Counted from the stretch's first letter, positions 37,795-51,128 are shown. The stretch is 64,000 nucleotides of DNA from Rhizophagus clarus (GCA_015698045.1 BLAL01000053.1:436501-500500); one strand, 5' to 3'. The notes: generated by a model from the letters alone, not told the origin. A program made the numbers and translations.

Positions 37795-38405
37795 TATAAA
37801 AAATACAGTAAGGAAGGACAGTGAGAAAATTAAGGGAAGTGAAAAAAAGGAAAGATAAATGAAAAGGGATGAAGATAATTAAATAGGAAGCAAAAGGTGA
37901 AGGATAGTGAAAAGGAACGAAAAAAAATAAAGAAATAATGAGATGAACGAAAAAACAAAAGGGAAATGAAAAGGAACGAATGAAGGGGAATAAAAAAAAA
38001 TGAAAGAAACGAAAAGAAGTTAAAGGGAATGAAAGAAACAAAGGGTAGTGAAAAGAAATAAAGAAACGAATGGTTAATGAGAAAGAACAGGACGAAATGA
38101 AAGAAAATGAAGGGAAGCAAAGGAGAATGAAAAACAACGAAAGAAATGAAAAAAGCAATGAAAAAACCCAAAGATCAATGAAATTAAACAACGAAAGATC
38201 ATGGAAGAAATCACGAAAGAAACAAAAAAAGAAATGAAGGAAACAAAAAGCGAAGCGAAAAGAATGAAAGAAACGAAGGGAAAGTGAAAAAAAAATGGAA
38301 GAAACAACGAAATGGATAAAGGAAAGAGAAATAAAGGAGAAACAATACAAGAAAGGCCGGAATACCCACCCATAGAAAAAAGGAAAAAAAAAATTGGTTA
38401 ACATC
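37795..38405. repeat. 610-bp polypurine/polypyrimidine tract
   Basis: The plus strand is almost pure A and G with repeated GAAA, AAGGGA and GAAAGAAACGAA motifs. The minus strand is therefore almost pure C and T and gives long Phe/Ser-rich open frames that are not credible proteins. It directly adjoins the short-exon/intron block at 38440-38600, whose introns also have polypyrimidine ends. Confidence 0.75.
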
Positions 38406-38439
38406 GTTTTAAAGAAAATAAACAATGAGAAAGAGACGA

Positions 38440-38605
38440 AAAAAACTTACTTGAATATTCACTAAAAACAGCCACGCCTAAAAAAAAAAAAAAAGAATGA
38501 ACTCGTTAATAAAAGTCAAAAGAAAGGAGAATAAAAGCAAATAAAAACTATCCATTACCTTCCCGAAGCTAAAGGAGTAGCTAAAGGTCGCGCCTAAAAA
38601 ATCTA
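38440..38605 (-). repeat. Two short exon-like blocks with array-type introns
   Basis: On the minus strand, a block at 38559-38593 (35 nt) is preceded by TTTTTTAG and followed by GTAATGG. A block at 38451-38477 (27 nt) is preceded by a 15-T run plus AG and followed by GTAAGTTTT. The intron between them contains TATTAACGAG. This is the architecture of the other arrays; no parent gene is recognised. Confidence 0.45.
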
Positions 38606-38871
38606 AAAAGAAATGAAAAAAAAACATAAAATTACATTATTAAATCACGTGTACCGTGTTTGGACACACTGTGTAAACTAAGAAATTTTCTATTTATTAT
38701 ATTATTTATTTATTATATTATTTATTTATTATATTATTTATTTATTATTACAATGAGAGATTTGCATCAGTTAATGTTGTGAAACCACATTTCAGTAGGT
38801 TCGTTTATTGATCAAAATATTATTAAAAATTCCTCGTTGCGGAGTATTTACTGTTTATGTATCATTTTCCC

Positions 38872-39010
38872 CTCAGATCACCCCCTCAGATGCAAATATT
38901 ACGTTCTTGACCCGTGCGACGTTACTGTCTTGACCACCCTTACTGTAAAATATATTATGCGGGTCAAGACAGTAACACGAGGAGGGTCAAGATGGTAATT
39001 TTTGCCCCTC
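38872..39010. mobile_element. Small inverted-repeat element
   Basis: CAAATATTACGTTCTTGACC and TTACTGTCTTGACC on the left face GGTCAAGACAGTAA and GGTCAAGATGGTAATTTTTG on the right. CCCCTCAGAT occurs at both ends in direct orientation. No gene inside. Confidence 0.5.
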
Positions 39011-40086
39011 AGATATACCTCACTGGAGATTATTATCTATCAATCAGGTTACACTTGTAATACATTTCTATACATATAACCTATTCTATCTAAAATACTC
39101 ATTACCCTACACTTTACTAAATTAATTATAATATTCCTAGAAATCTTGACGTTACATCCCATCAAATACGGATAAACGACACAACAACAACCAATCATTC
39201 TTTCAAAGAGCCGCCTCTTCCTTTGGCCTTAGTTTCGGTAAAAACTCATAAACTCATGACCTAGATAAATGAATAAGAACATATTATTAATGATGGATAA
39301 TAAGGATAATAATAAGACTACAACAAATAATTATAATAACAATACACATACATCAAGACCCCAAGCAATATATTATATATGTATAGGTAACAAATAAATT
39401 AAAAATTTTATAATAGCTCTACGCAAGGTTGTTTATTAAGATGAATAAGCAAACTCAACATAACTTGCTCAGAAATAAGCAATCTAATCATATGACTATG
39501 ATTAAATTTTTTTTTTTGTTAATTTGGAAATATGCTGATCACCTCCAATACTTTCAATCGCTTCGTGATATATACAGTTATATTTCATTATTTTTTTGAT
39601 AATAATCCAACCAAACATTTATCCTAATATTTCTTTAACTTCAATATATTACCATCAATTAAAACCTTTGTTACCAAAATTACAATCTTTAATTGGTAAT
39701 TTTTTTTATATATTATCAAAAAATAAACAATTGTAATATATGACTTTTCAAAAATTCTCCAAAAAATAAGCAAATGAAAAATATGACATTGGCAATAAAT
39801 ATTATTAATTCTAAGCAAATCTAATCTCTAACTGTGGCTAAAACAATATGTTCTAAGCAAATAATTCTTTTGCCTATACATATATTGCTCGGGGTTATTA
39901 TACATCTATTAATAAAAATAACATTCCACTCTTTTTAACCCTAATTTCAAAATACTCGATTCGTAATCCCATACATCCCTTACTCATCCGACCACAAACT
40001 CACGCATATTATAGGTATTGCTTCATACAACATACGCCTTGAATACAAATAAACTAAACGATATTCACAATATACACATGAAATGG
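39011..40086. other. Gene-free AT-rich stretch
   Basis: No gene supported on either strand. Just before the preceding element, a 20-bp unit (TTTATTTATTATATTA) is repeated about three times at 38695-38757. Confidence 0.4.
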
Positions 40087-40089
40087 GAG

Positions 40090-41290
40090 AATCTACTAGC
40101 CCGCCAACCATCATCAAAAGCACACAAAACATTTAATTATCAACAACGCAACAGATGATCATAGTAGAAACGCAGGAAATGCCCTGAGAACTACTTTGCA
40201 AACACCTTATGATTATACATACTATTCAAGGACAATACATTTTCGCTTCTTTCTTATTCAAAAAGAAACATGTTTAAATATAATCGTGTTATACCTCCCA
40301 GACAAAAAAAACAGAAAACACCAATCTTTATAATATATTAAAACAACAAACTCTCGAACATTATAAGAAATTTTGTTCCCTTCATCAATTTAATTCCATT
40401 TACAACGATGAATTTTCGATTTCTACAACAACACGGCTTAATCGATATTCATAATAAATTTTTGCAAACACAACCCAACACCTTCTTCCACCCTTCAACG
40501 CCAGAAACTCTAATAGACTATATATATATATATTGCAACAAAACGATTTCTAATGAAATCGTTAATGCTGATACTCAAGCTATACAATATATCTCTGAAC
40601 ATAAAATATTATATACACACATCCTCATCAACAAACATTTTAATTTGAACTTACCAATCCTAACAAAAGACCACTGAACACTATCTTTCACATACCTGAC
40701 AAGAACACATGGAACAGAATTCGCAATCAAATCAATAATATTTTATTGTAATCACACATTAGAAACCAATTTTTTGCGACTAATAATACTAAGCAAATCA
40801 ATTTACAACTTAATACCCTAACAGATACACTAATTAACAAAGCTAAATTACTTTTCAAGATCAAGAAAATATACGAACGTCGTAACACCACAGAACGCTA
40901 ATCATCAAACAAATTTCCAATATGAAAAGGAAAATAGTGACGATAATGTATCGTTTACCATTTCGCCCGAATTCACTTTGCAAATAATTGCAAAATATAC
41001 ACCAAAAAACAAATTGACAAACTTGTCAACCATTATTACGATTACAACACCTTTTGGTCGACCAAAATGATCAATACCATTACAAAATAGGGGGCAAAAC
41101 GAACTTTGAATTTAATGGCTAACACAATTGTCCAAAGAAAATTAAATTCATTGAAATTAAATTAATCAAATTACGTGATCATATCACTGAAATTCATCAT
41201 ACAGAATTAAGCAAAGTTAAACGAAAACAAATTAACTCTTACATGATCAAACAAAGAGAACAAGCTTCCAAGACAACCAAATAAGAATGC
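40090..41290 (+). pseudogene. LINE-type endonuclease-region remnant
   Basis: Plus-strand fragments read IHFRFFLIQKETCLNIIVLYLP (about 40225-40300), and at 40408-40677 HGLIDIHNKFLQTQPNTFFHP, TLIDYIYI and ISEHKILYTHIL. These fit the C-terminal part of an endonuclease/exonuclease/phosphatase domain as found in LINE ORF2 proteins. Later frames (about 40680-41280) contain WNRIRNQIN and Lys/Gln-rich linker. Many stops. The assignment rests on motif resemblance only. Confidence 0.5.
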
Positions 41291-41688
41291 TAGATGTACA
41301 TTACTCACAAAATATATACAGTAAATAATTAAAATCTATAGTAGTTAATTATAAGGAATCCTTTACTATTCATTTTTAGGTATTTTTCTAATAAACATTA
41401 TAATATACATCATTACATGGTCTATTTATTTGAAAATATGTGTCATCATTATTAAATTTCTTTATAGTTATATGTTTGCATATTTTTAAAATAAATTTTA
41501 AGATTCGATTCCTTTAATAATGAAAAATTTTGATTTAAACAATTAATAAATTTGAGTATTATTTTATCATTTAAGGTTAACATATACAGTTTTACATTTA
41601 AATAATTATACCAATAAATATAACGATTTATATAAGATAATCTTGAAACAAATGCTTTAAACAATTGAGTCATTTGGTATTAGATTCA

Positions 41689-44600
41689 TTATCTTGGTCT
41701 TTTTTTTCTTGGTGGGGATTTAAGTTTAGACTCATCCATATATGATCTCTTTTCAACACACGGAAATTGCCCACGTTTTAAGGTTCGAATTTCATCTTGG
41801 ATCATTTCATACCTTTTTTTCGTATTATGAATGCCATGCTATTTAAATCGAAAATTAGTGATAGAAATTATTTTTAAAAAAAAATTACCAGCGCCTTCTG
41901 TAAAGGTCATCGGGGATTGAAACATGAAGTCCAAGTAACAATTTAACACTTACAGCCAACCTGATCATCAATTCAATTACTTTGCTTAAAGTTCTAAATC
42001 CTGGTTCTTCCTCTTGCCGAGGTAATGGTACAGAATCTACGCTTAGAAATAGAAACAATCCTGCAATTGGCTGTCGGGTGCTATATAAGTCAATATGGAG
42101 ACCACTGTGACCGCCATGCTGACCTGACAATTGAATACTCCATGTTCTTAACAATTTTAATTTTTCCTCAATCTTATAAAATGATCTCAATGTATTTTTA
42201 TAAACGTCATGCCAGATCGCAAATAAGTCATCACGATTGTATATTGCTAATTTAAGTTCGTCTTTAATATATTTCTTTGTCCACTCATTTTTATCGAAGC
42301 TATTTTCTATGGTAAAGATTTCGTACCCAGCAATATCGCCACCCATATCTGTTTTGGAACCACGTCCATTGCTAGATTTACTGAATTTGTTTCTGAACTG
42401 AACGGCTCGCGAAAAACGTTCTCCACTCACGATCAGACAATATTTTCGTAATATTTTCGTCAACGGGATGATATGACAACAATTGACATCTCCTTCTAAA
42501 AGGTTTTTTTGATACGGTTCATCGAAATATTCGCCATAATGGATCATTATATCTTGAATATAGTTTACTAAAATCACTTCATCTTGTGATTTAGTCGGCC
42601 ATACTCTGTTTGCAAACTCCCCAAATGATGACCTTGCCCATGTCGCCAGCTCTTTCCAACTTCCGAATCGCTTTTCCTCCAATTTATTGAGGAAATCTGG
42701 TAAGAATTCTGATACCGTGAATATTGTTGGAATGTCATATAATTCTTGATTTATAATGCTGGTATCAATAAAATCAAGCTCGAATGCATTAACATAAATT
42801 ATATGTCTTTGATACATTCTGTTGAAACAATAAAATTATTATATGGTAATCACTCAGTTATGATATAAAAAAGATATAAAATTTTACTTACTGAATGAAT
42901 TGGAGCTTATTAATTATTTTGGGAGGCAATGTCAATAATTTATCTAACGAGTCCACAACATTTTGATATATATTTCCATTATTGAACCTAACTGTTCGAT
43001 TAAAACTCTCAATTTGGTACTCAAAATCTCCACTTCTAGTGGAGATATTTTGTTGTGTAGAAGTTGTGGGTTCACTTTCATTCTATTGGATGATAGAAAA
43101 ATATTGTTATTACAAAAAATCTATGAAAAATAGTAAAAAATAATCCTTACATTTAACTCAATACGTTGTTTTTTCCAGTACTTCTTGACGTTAAGCTTTT
43201 GCTTCTGTTTATTAAAAAAAAAAAAAATGAGACAAACATATCCCAGTGAAATATAGATTTAGACTTATCTAGTATCTGTACAGGCTAACAGGCGAACAAG
43301 GTCGATGTGAAAATACCTAGACCTAAAAGTTTTAAACTCTTGTCATTCGTACAGGTGAACAAGTTCGGTGTGAAATACCTAAACTTAAAAGTTTTAAACT
43401 CTTGTCATCTATACAGGTACTTGTCATCCGTACAGGTGATCAAGTTCGGTGTCAAATACCTAGAATAAAAACTTTAAAGTTTCTTGCCATCTATACAGGT
43501 GATCAAGTTCGGTGTAAAAATTACTTAGACCTAAAAGATTTAAACTCTTGTCATCTATACAGGTGAACAAGTTTGGTGTGAAATACCTAAACTTAAAAGT
43601 TTTAAACTCTTGTCATCTATACAGGTACTTGTCATCCGTACAGGTGATCAAGTTCGGTGTCAAATACCTAGAATAAAACTTTAAAGTTTCTTGCCATCTA
43701 TACAGGTGATCAAGTTCGGTGTCAAATACCTAGAATAAAATCATTTAAAGTCTCCTGCCATCCGTACAGGTGATCACGTTCGGTGTAAAAATTACTTAGA
43801 CCTAAAAGATTTAAACTCTTGTCATCTATACAGGTGAACAAGTTCGGTGTGAAATACCTAAACTTAAAAGTTTTAAACTCTTGTCATCTATACAGGTACT
43901 TGTCATCCGTACAGGTGATCAAGTTCGGTGTCAAATACCTAGAATAAAAACTTTAAAGTTTCTTGCCATCTATACAGGTGATCAAGTTCGGTGTCAAATA
44001 CCTAGAATAAAATCATTTAAAGTCTCCTGCCATCCGTACAGGTGATCACGTTCGGTGTAAAAATTACTTAGACCTAAAAGATTTAAACTCTTGTCATCTA
44101 TACAGGTGAACAAGTTCGGTGTGAAATACCTAAACTTAAAAGTTTTAAACTCTTGTCATCTATACAGGTACTTGTCATCCGTACAGGTGATCAAGTTCGG
44201 TGTCAAATACCTAGAATAAAACTTTAAAGTTTCTTGCCATCTATACAGGTGATCAAGTTCGGTGTCAAATACCTAGAATAAAATCATTTAAAGTCTCCTG
44301 CCATCCGTACAGGTGATCACGTTCAGTGTAAAAATTACTTAGACCTAAAAGATTTAAACTCTTGTCATCTATACAGGTGAACAAGTTCGGTGTGAAATAC
44401 CTAAACTTAAAAGTTTTAAACTCTTGTCATCTATACAGGTACTTGTCATCCGTACAGGTGATCAAGTTCGGTGTCAAATACCTAGAATAAAAACTTTAAA
44501 GTTTCTTGCCATCTATACAGGTGATCAAGTTCGGTGTCAAATACCTAGAATAAAATCATTTAAAGTCTCCTGCCATCCGTACAGGTGATCACGTTCGGTG

Positions 44601-45753
44601 TAAAAATTACTTAGACCTAAAAGATTTAAACTCTTGTCATCTATACAGGTGAACAAGTTCGGTGTGAAATACCTAAACTTAAAAGTTTTAAACTCTTGTC
44701 ATCTATACAGGTACTTGTCATCCGTACAGGTGATCAAGTTCGGTGTCAAATACCTAGAATAAAACTTTAAAGTTTCTTGCCATCTATACAGGTGATCAAG
44801 TTCGGTGTCAAATACCTAGAATAAAATCATTTAAAGTCTCCTGCCATCCGTACAGGTGATCAAGTTCGGTGTAAAAATTACTTAGACCTAAAAGATTTAA
44901 ACTCTTGTCATCTATACAGGTGAACAAGTTCGGTGTGAAATACCTAAACTTAAAAGTTTTAAACTCTTGTCATCTATACAGGTACTTGTCATCCGTACAG
45001 GTGATCAAGTTCGGTGTCAAATACCTAGAATAAAACTTTAAAGTTTCTTGCCATCTATACAGGTGATCAAGTTCGGTGTCAAATACCTAGAATAAAATCA
45101 TTTAAAGTCTCCTGCCATCCGTACAGGTGATCACGTTCGGTGTAAAAATTACTTAGACCTAAAAGATTTAAACTCTTGTCATCTATACAGGTGAACAAGT
45201 TCGGTGTGAAAATACCTAAACTTAAAAGTTTTAAACTCTTGTCATCTATACAGGTACTTGTCATCCGTACAGGTGATCAAGTTCGGTGTCAAATACCTAG
45301 AATAAAAACTTTAAAGTTTCTTGCCATCTATACAGGTGATCAAGTTCGGTGTCAAATACCTAGAATAAAATCATTTAAAGTCTCCTGCCATCCGTACAGA
45401 TGATCAAGTTCGGTGTCAAATACCTAGAATAAAAACTTTCAAAAGTCTCTTGTCGACCATACAGATTAACAAATAAACAGTATGTAAATCTTACTCACAT
45501 TTATACAATCATCCGTATTATTATCTCTAGCTTTGACTCTCATACTTTGCGGTTGAGTTTGGTCATTGCTTATTGAATTTAATAAATTCCTATACATAGA
45601 AGTATCTTCTATTTCTCCTAAAGATAAACCATTGCTCCCAAGAAACTCTGAAAAATTTACTATGTTCCATTTTTCATTTTCGTAAAAGTATGATAACTGA
45701 CTTTCATATTTCGTTTGGTAACTTTGCTTTTGTTTTCTTGTTCTCGTTAACAT
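41689..45753 (-). CDS. Unknown fungal gene family, largely intact copy
   Basis: Minus-strand exons: 45499-45753 (85 codons, starts MLTRTRKQKQSYQ), 43151-43204 (KQKLNVKKYWKKQRIELN), 42892-43082, and 41889-42818 (YQRHIIYVNAFELDFIDT ... DLYRRR). All junctions keep frame with GT-AG introns. Exon 4 either runs to a stop at 41885 (TGG TAA) or splices to 41689-41838. That last block is open (IHNTKKRYEMIQDEIRTLKR ... SPPRKKRPR, basic and possibly a nuclear signal) but is out of frame by the simplest junction, suggesting a small frameshift. Motifs include RFGSWKELATWARSS, NGRGSKTDMGGDIAGYEIF and HGGHSGLHIDLYST. I do not recognise the family. Intron 1 is 2.3 kb because of a satellite. Confidence 0.75.
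43265..45450. repeat. Higher-order satellite, 271-272 bp period, in intron 1
   Basis: Monomers of about 65 bp (TACAGGTGATCAAGTTCGGT, then CAAATACCTAGAATAAAA) form a higher-order unit of 271-272 bp. The variant CACGTTC/CAAGTTC plus GTAAAAATTACTTAGACC recurs at 43775, 44047, 44318, 44590, 44861 and 45132. Copies are nearly identical. On the gene strand each monomer reads ATTCTAG|GTATTTGACACC, an acceptor-like AG directly followed by a donor-like GT. The paralogous pseudogene has one monomer only (about 32525-32625). Confidence 0.9.
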
Positions 45754-45862
45754 GACAAAGAAAAGTAAAATGACAAAGAAAAGTAGAATGACAAAGAAAA
45801 GTAAAATGTCAAAGAAAAGTAAATGTCAAAGAAAAGTAAAATGTCAAAGAAAAGTAAAATTG
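45752..45862. repeat. 18-bp tandem repeat at the start codon
   Basis: About six copies of ATGACAAAGAAAAGTAAA, some with T for A (ATGTCAAAG). The array directly precedes, and its first unit overlaps, the minus-strand start codon at 45753, so it would lie in the 5' untranslated region or promoter. Confidence 0.8.
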
Positions 45863-48642
45863 ACGCGCTAGACTCGTATGATGAAAGTCAGGTCTCAGGA
45901 GCTATTTATTTAAAAATACACTACTATAAAAGGTATTAATTTGATGAGCTGTAATTATACTATATACTATTATGTAGGAAGAAGGAGTTTAAATTTTGTA
46001 TCATTTCACTATTTTTTTCTAAATCGTTATAAGAATCAGAAGATTCGTAATTTTGACACATGATGTAATACAAAAAATGATAAATATGATAAGTACGATT
46101 TATTATCATTACTCACTCTTTCTATTTATTATAAAAGATATATTTTAATTAACGGTAAAACTGTCGTCATGATTATTTACATAATTTTTTTTTATACGCT
46201 GATCTGCAATTATGACTGGCTGGCTAATTATCACGTGCAGACTCATAAATATTTTATATTTTCTTTTGAATAAGTATTTTTGTGATATTTATAAATTGAT
46301 GGTAATGATAATACTTTATGTGTGTTAAATGTAAATAAAAATTTTTAATGGTAAACCGCGAAAAAACATTATAAAGTTTTAATATTATTTGAAATAAATT
46401 TTGCTAGTGTCTGCAAGAAAATGTTACATAGAACAATTTTATTCAATGAAATTCTCTATTCCAAGATAAAAATCTGAACATTGGCCCAGGATTAAATGGT
46501 AAATATGCGTGCAGCGCACTCGTCATATTAGAAAAATTTTTAAGAATAATCAACCCTTCCTCACTAGTTAATAAATAATTTAGCTTATATAGGCAATATA
46601 TTACAAAATGTTTATTAAAGAGAGAAGAAAATAATTATAAATTGAGCATTAAAATTAAATAGTATATAATGAACTTTATTACAGTACTTAAATTTATTCA
46701 CGTATTATATTACATAAAATAAATTATAAAGAAAAATACATCATTGTGACTTATATATTAGAATTTATATATTTATATTTATAAATCTTAAGTAAAATTG
46801 TAAAAATAAAAATTAGATAAGTTCGATATCTCTTAAATTCGTTTTTTACTTTCTTCCTGGAATTATAATTTAATCTTTGTAAATCTAGTAAACTAAATTG
46901 ATATATATAATATGTACATTTTCTGCCATGTATTTTCCAGATAAAAAAAAAAACAAATTTTTTGTCCGGAAACTATACAATAAAAAATTACAAATAATTT
47001 AATTTTGAAAACCGCTATTATTTTACGTAATCACCTTTCAAAATAACACGACATTAAATTTAACAAACTTCTCGATGACGAACCAACTGCGTAGATTTAA
47101 CACACGTGATCGGGCGCACCCCAAAATATTTTTTTTTAAATATCTTTTTATATTAACCGATTAATTAATCCATTGGTTAATCGATTATTAATCGTTGAGT
47201 ACTTGAGCTCGGTTTCAACCACTATCCTCTGTTACACTTACCTAAGTTTTTAAAAAAGAAAAAGGTAATTACAAATATATATAACTTTTTTTTATCATTA
47301 TCTCTGCTTCAAAAAATTGTGGTCTGGTTCAGTCCACTTGAAATTTTTATCAGTCCAGCTTTAACAACACGTGGTACACTATTAAGGTACGACGATGCAG
47401 TCGATGCAGGGGTGTACATAACAACGGTTCGATCATAAACAATTTAAATATCAATTCGACCGATATTATATAATATCCATAATTAGCAGATGTTATTTTT
47501 TGTAAATAGAAAATCTTAATAGAATTCCATTAAGTTTTTCTTAGTATTAATGTTTCCTTTTAGATTTCTATTGACAAAATAATTTTTTTCATATACTGTA
47601 CAATAATTAAGTAATCTTTCAATGCACAAGAACGCCATGCATTAATTATTAATTGCCGTAATTAGATATTCATTTGATTCAAAAGTTTGTTAATACAGAG
47701 CATCATTAGGATAGGGCGTATGCATATTTGTTTCAAGTACATGAAAAGAAAATTCCGTTTTTATTGTTTCCTATTCTGATTCTTTCTTTTTATCAAAAAT
47801 TAATTATTGATTATCCTATTTATAAAACATGCACGTTGTCGATTAATTATTTACGTTAAAAAAAATAGTTTAGATATAATATTTATGTTCACGGTTTGTG
47901 TATCAATCGGTATGCAGTTCGGTTTTGTCTTGGCTTGGTTAAATAATCTACTTAAACCAAACTTGGTTAGTCATAATTATTATAACTTATTTGAATATTA
48001 AAATGTTTACTAAACTAAAAAAAAAAAATAACGTTTCGACCGAATTATTCGATCGTTAGCGATTGGAAAATTTTAATTAAATATATTTTTTTGTAAATAT
48101 ATAAAAATTCGTAAAAATGGTATCGTTCTTTAAATTTGAAAATTTGTTGACTTTAAAAAATTTTTAATTCTTAATTTTTATTAAATACTTTTTTAACATT
48201 GTACCGGTGTTTGGGGCACCTGTTACACCTGTATACAGTAGACCTCAAACTGCCAGAAACTGGTTTCAGCCTATTATTTAAGACAAAAAGTAACATGATC
48301 TTAATAGTTAAAATGGCGAAATTAATCTGCAGGAATATGCAGTGGTGGAAAAAAATTTTCGTAATTGGATACCCGGAATCTTTAACCGGCTAATACATGT
48401 AAAGCAATTCAAAATCACCCTGTCAATATTTGTTAATCATTATTGGAAATCTACTACCATTTTAATCTGTTAATATTATGTAATAAATAAATATTTATAT
48501 ATTTAACATACAGTAATTTTATAAAATGGAATGTTTTCTTTTTCTTGTGAAACCGGATTTTTGAAAGTATTACGCCAATTAATAAATAATAAAAAGGGAC
48601 CTGAAAAGTTTTTCAGAGTTATTCCTTTTTGTTAATTTAATT
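45863..48642. other. Long intergenic stretch
   Basis: AT-rich. A palindromic cluster of ATTAATC/GATTAAT is near 47155-47195. No gene supported. Confidence 0.45.
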
Positions 48643-49236
48643 ATGAAAGACGAACCATTCAAATTACATATTTTCCGTTACTTTTTATACACATTAATTA
48701 TTATCATATATATTCTCTACTTGTGTTATTTAATATATAACATCGTAACAGATACACCAACGCTGAAAGTCGACCGAATCTTCTTAAATGAAATTGACGT
48801 CCCCGGTAAGGTTTCTACTATCAACAAACAAAATATTAAACTGTTGAATTATTTACATTCAAGCTGACGTTTTTCATTATTATAATAGATGTAGAAATAT
48901 GTGGGACTTCCCCAGACTTAAAAATATTACGTTGTGACATTGAAACAAATAATAATGGATATACGCCAATTGATGGCTGTAATAAATATTTACTTCCTGG
49001 TATAATCGATTATGGTATCTTTGGAGATTATTGCCTCACTTTTAAAGCCAATAAAACTATCAAGTTCGTTAATCCAGAAAGTTCCATGGATGGTTTGCGA
49101 AAGATTGGTTTTTATTTCTATGAAAACGCGACCTCTGCAGAAGCAAAAACTCTTGGCATAGCTTCACTTACCATACAATTGACCCCTCCTGGTAAGTAAG
49201 AATCGCTCGAAATTATGGATTGTATCTTTTAATATA

Positions 49237-49278
<42 letters not shown>

Positions 49279-51128
49279 AAATAGATTTTAATTCATTGAC
49301 AAATCCAAACATGGCTATTAGTCAAATGGACAAGGCTACTCTCTCAGAGTTTAGACTTCAATTGAACTTTATTGCTGGGATGGCCAATTATGCTGCAGTG
49401 GTAAGATATCTCACATATTTAATTATTATATTTGGTTCAAATTATATTTTATTTATTTTTTTGTTATATATTTTCTAGGTTAAGTTTAAAACAAGTACTT
49501 ATAGGTCTATTCTTCCCGGTGATGCTAGTGCTATTTTTGGATTTAATCCCAATTATCATGTGACACCAAATATAGAAAATTATATCAATTATTTTCCTTT
49601 TAACAATAATCCCTATGATATACCAGCCGGAACAACTGGTTATTTTTCTATAGCTGCTGGAAGTTTTATTCAGGAACAAACATCCGAAGAACGGTAAATT
49701 AAGTTAATTATAATTATTTTTGATAATTACGAACATTATATTTTCATTAATTTATAAACCATATAGATCAAACACTATTCTTAGCTCTATTGCATCAGCT
49801 GGTGGCGCCTTTGGTTAGTAACTTTAATAATTTGATAATTTAATATCATAATTCAAGTTTCGTTAACATTTTTCTCTTGATAATTTATAGGCGTTATGGC
49901 GGGTACTTTAGTATTTTTTTTTGGTGACTTCCGTTTAAGTCCATGGGGATTTGTGCATAGGTCTCATACTCTCATACAAAGTTCAAAAGATTTCTATAAA
50001 CGTAGTAGATTTTATCCGGATTATGAATTTAAATTTTCACAAATTAGTGAAGAAGATAAGGCATTACTTGTAAATGAGTTTAGAAAAATTAGAAATACAA
50101 TTAACTATCAACTATATTATCAAAATGATATAGAAGAAACGAACAAAGATCGGAGTTCGCATGAAAATTCAACTATAAGGAGATTATACAATTGGTTACT
50201 GGATACAAATGATAGATTTACGAGTAATATTTATAACTGGCTGTTAAATACAACGTATATTGAAAAAATGTTTAAAGCGTATGATGCTGATAGAGGATAT
50301 TTAAAATTTTCAAGTATGGATGAAAATGATGAAAGATTACTTAATGATGAATTTAATAAAATTAGACATGTTATTGATATATACTTGTTAAATATATCAA
50401 AGGATCCGGAAAAATTTGCTGCATATAAATATGAGAGAAAAATAAAATTTTCAAATAATTTGGAAAATGGCGATAAGAAATTGCTCAACGATGAATTTCA
50501 CAAAATTAGAAAGTTAATTGATAAATATTTCTTGGGTACACCAGATTTGGATGAAATATTCAACGCATATGATTCTGATTATAATAATGATCGAAGATTT
50601 CTTTTTTCAAAAGATATGGACGAAAGAGATGAACACTTGATTATCGATGAATTTAATCAGATTAGACATGTGATTTTTAACCATTTATTAGAAATACCAA
50701 AAAATGAGAAAATATTCCAAAAATATAATAAACCTGTTCAAGAATTAAGATTTTCAAATAATATGAATGAAAAGGATAAGGAGTCGCTTGCAAATGAATT
50801 TTTTAGAATTAAACATGTAATTAATAGTCACCTATTTAATGAACGTAAAAATCTAGAAGTATTTATAAAATATAAAAAAGAGCGAGAATTAAAGTTTTCA
50901 AACAGAATGAATAAAAAAGATAAGAAATTACTTAATGATGAGTTCCACAAACTTAGATATATAATCGATAGCTTCTTGTTAAGTGAACCGGAAATTCAGG
51001 AGATATTTTGTACAAAAGAATTAATATTTTCTTCGAAGATGGATGAAGAAGATAAGAAATTGCTTAAAGATGAATTTCGTAAAATAAGATATGTGATTGA
51101 TAACTACATATTGGATTATGCTGTATAG
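48643..51128 (+). CDS. Two-TM membrane protein with seven C-terminal repeats, third family member
   Basis: Exons 48643-48805, 48889-49191, 49285-49400, 49479-49693, 49767-49813 and 49891-51128; 693 residues. Exons 2-5 have exactly the lengths (303, 116, 215, 47) of the genes at 8959-10430 and 14872-16351. Shared features are the N-terminal helix (YFLYTLIIIIYILYLCYLIY), the cysteine domain (ICGTSPD, LRCDI, DGCNKY, DYCLTF) and the Gly/Ala-rich second helix. The final exon is much longer: after LVFFFGDFRLSPWGFVH come seven copies of about 45 residues, pattern KFS..MDE.DK.LLNDEF.KIR.VID.YLL. The relatives have one weak copy of this motif at their C terminus. The repeats lie after helix 2 and so probably in the cytosol. 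The intron before exon 3 has a run of more than 30 T. Confidence 0.9.

Noticed and set aside
37730..38425. 231-residue Phe/Ser-rich open frame on the minus strand
   Set aside because: It is the translation of a polypyrimidine tract; overlapping frames are open for the same reason.
37619..38675. Similar GTACACGGTGTGGACAC and GTACCGTGTTTGGACACAC as element ends
   Set aside because: They are in direct, not inverted, orientation and imperfect; not enough to define an element.
41782..41800. Possible tRNA T-loop (GGTTCGAATTT)
   Set aside because: No matching stems for a cloverleaf; the sequence lies in the last exon of the minus-strand gene.
45079..45403. Short proteins within the satellite
   Set aside because: Period-driven open frames without conservation; they lie in the intron of a better supported gene.
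43265..45450. CRISPR-like array
   Set aside because: There are no unique spacers; it is a higher-order satellite in an intron of a eukaryotic gene.
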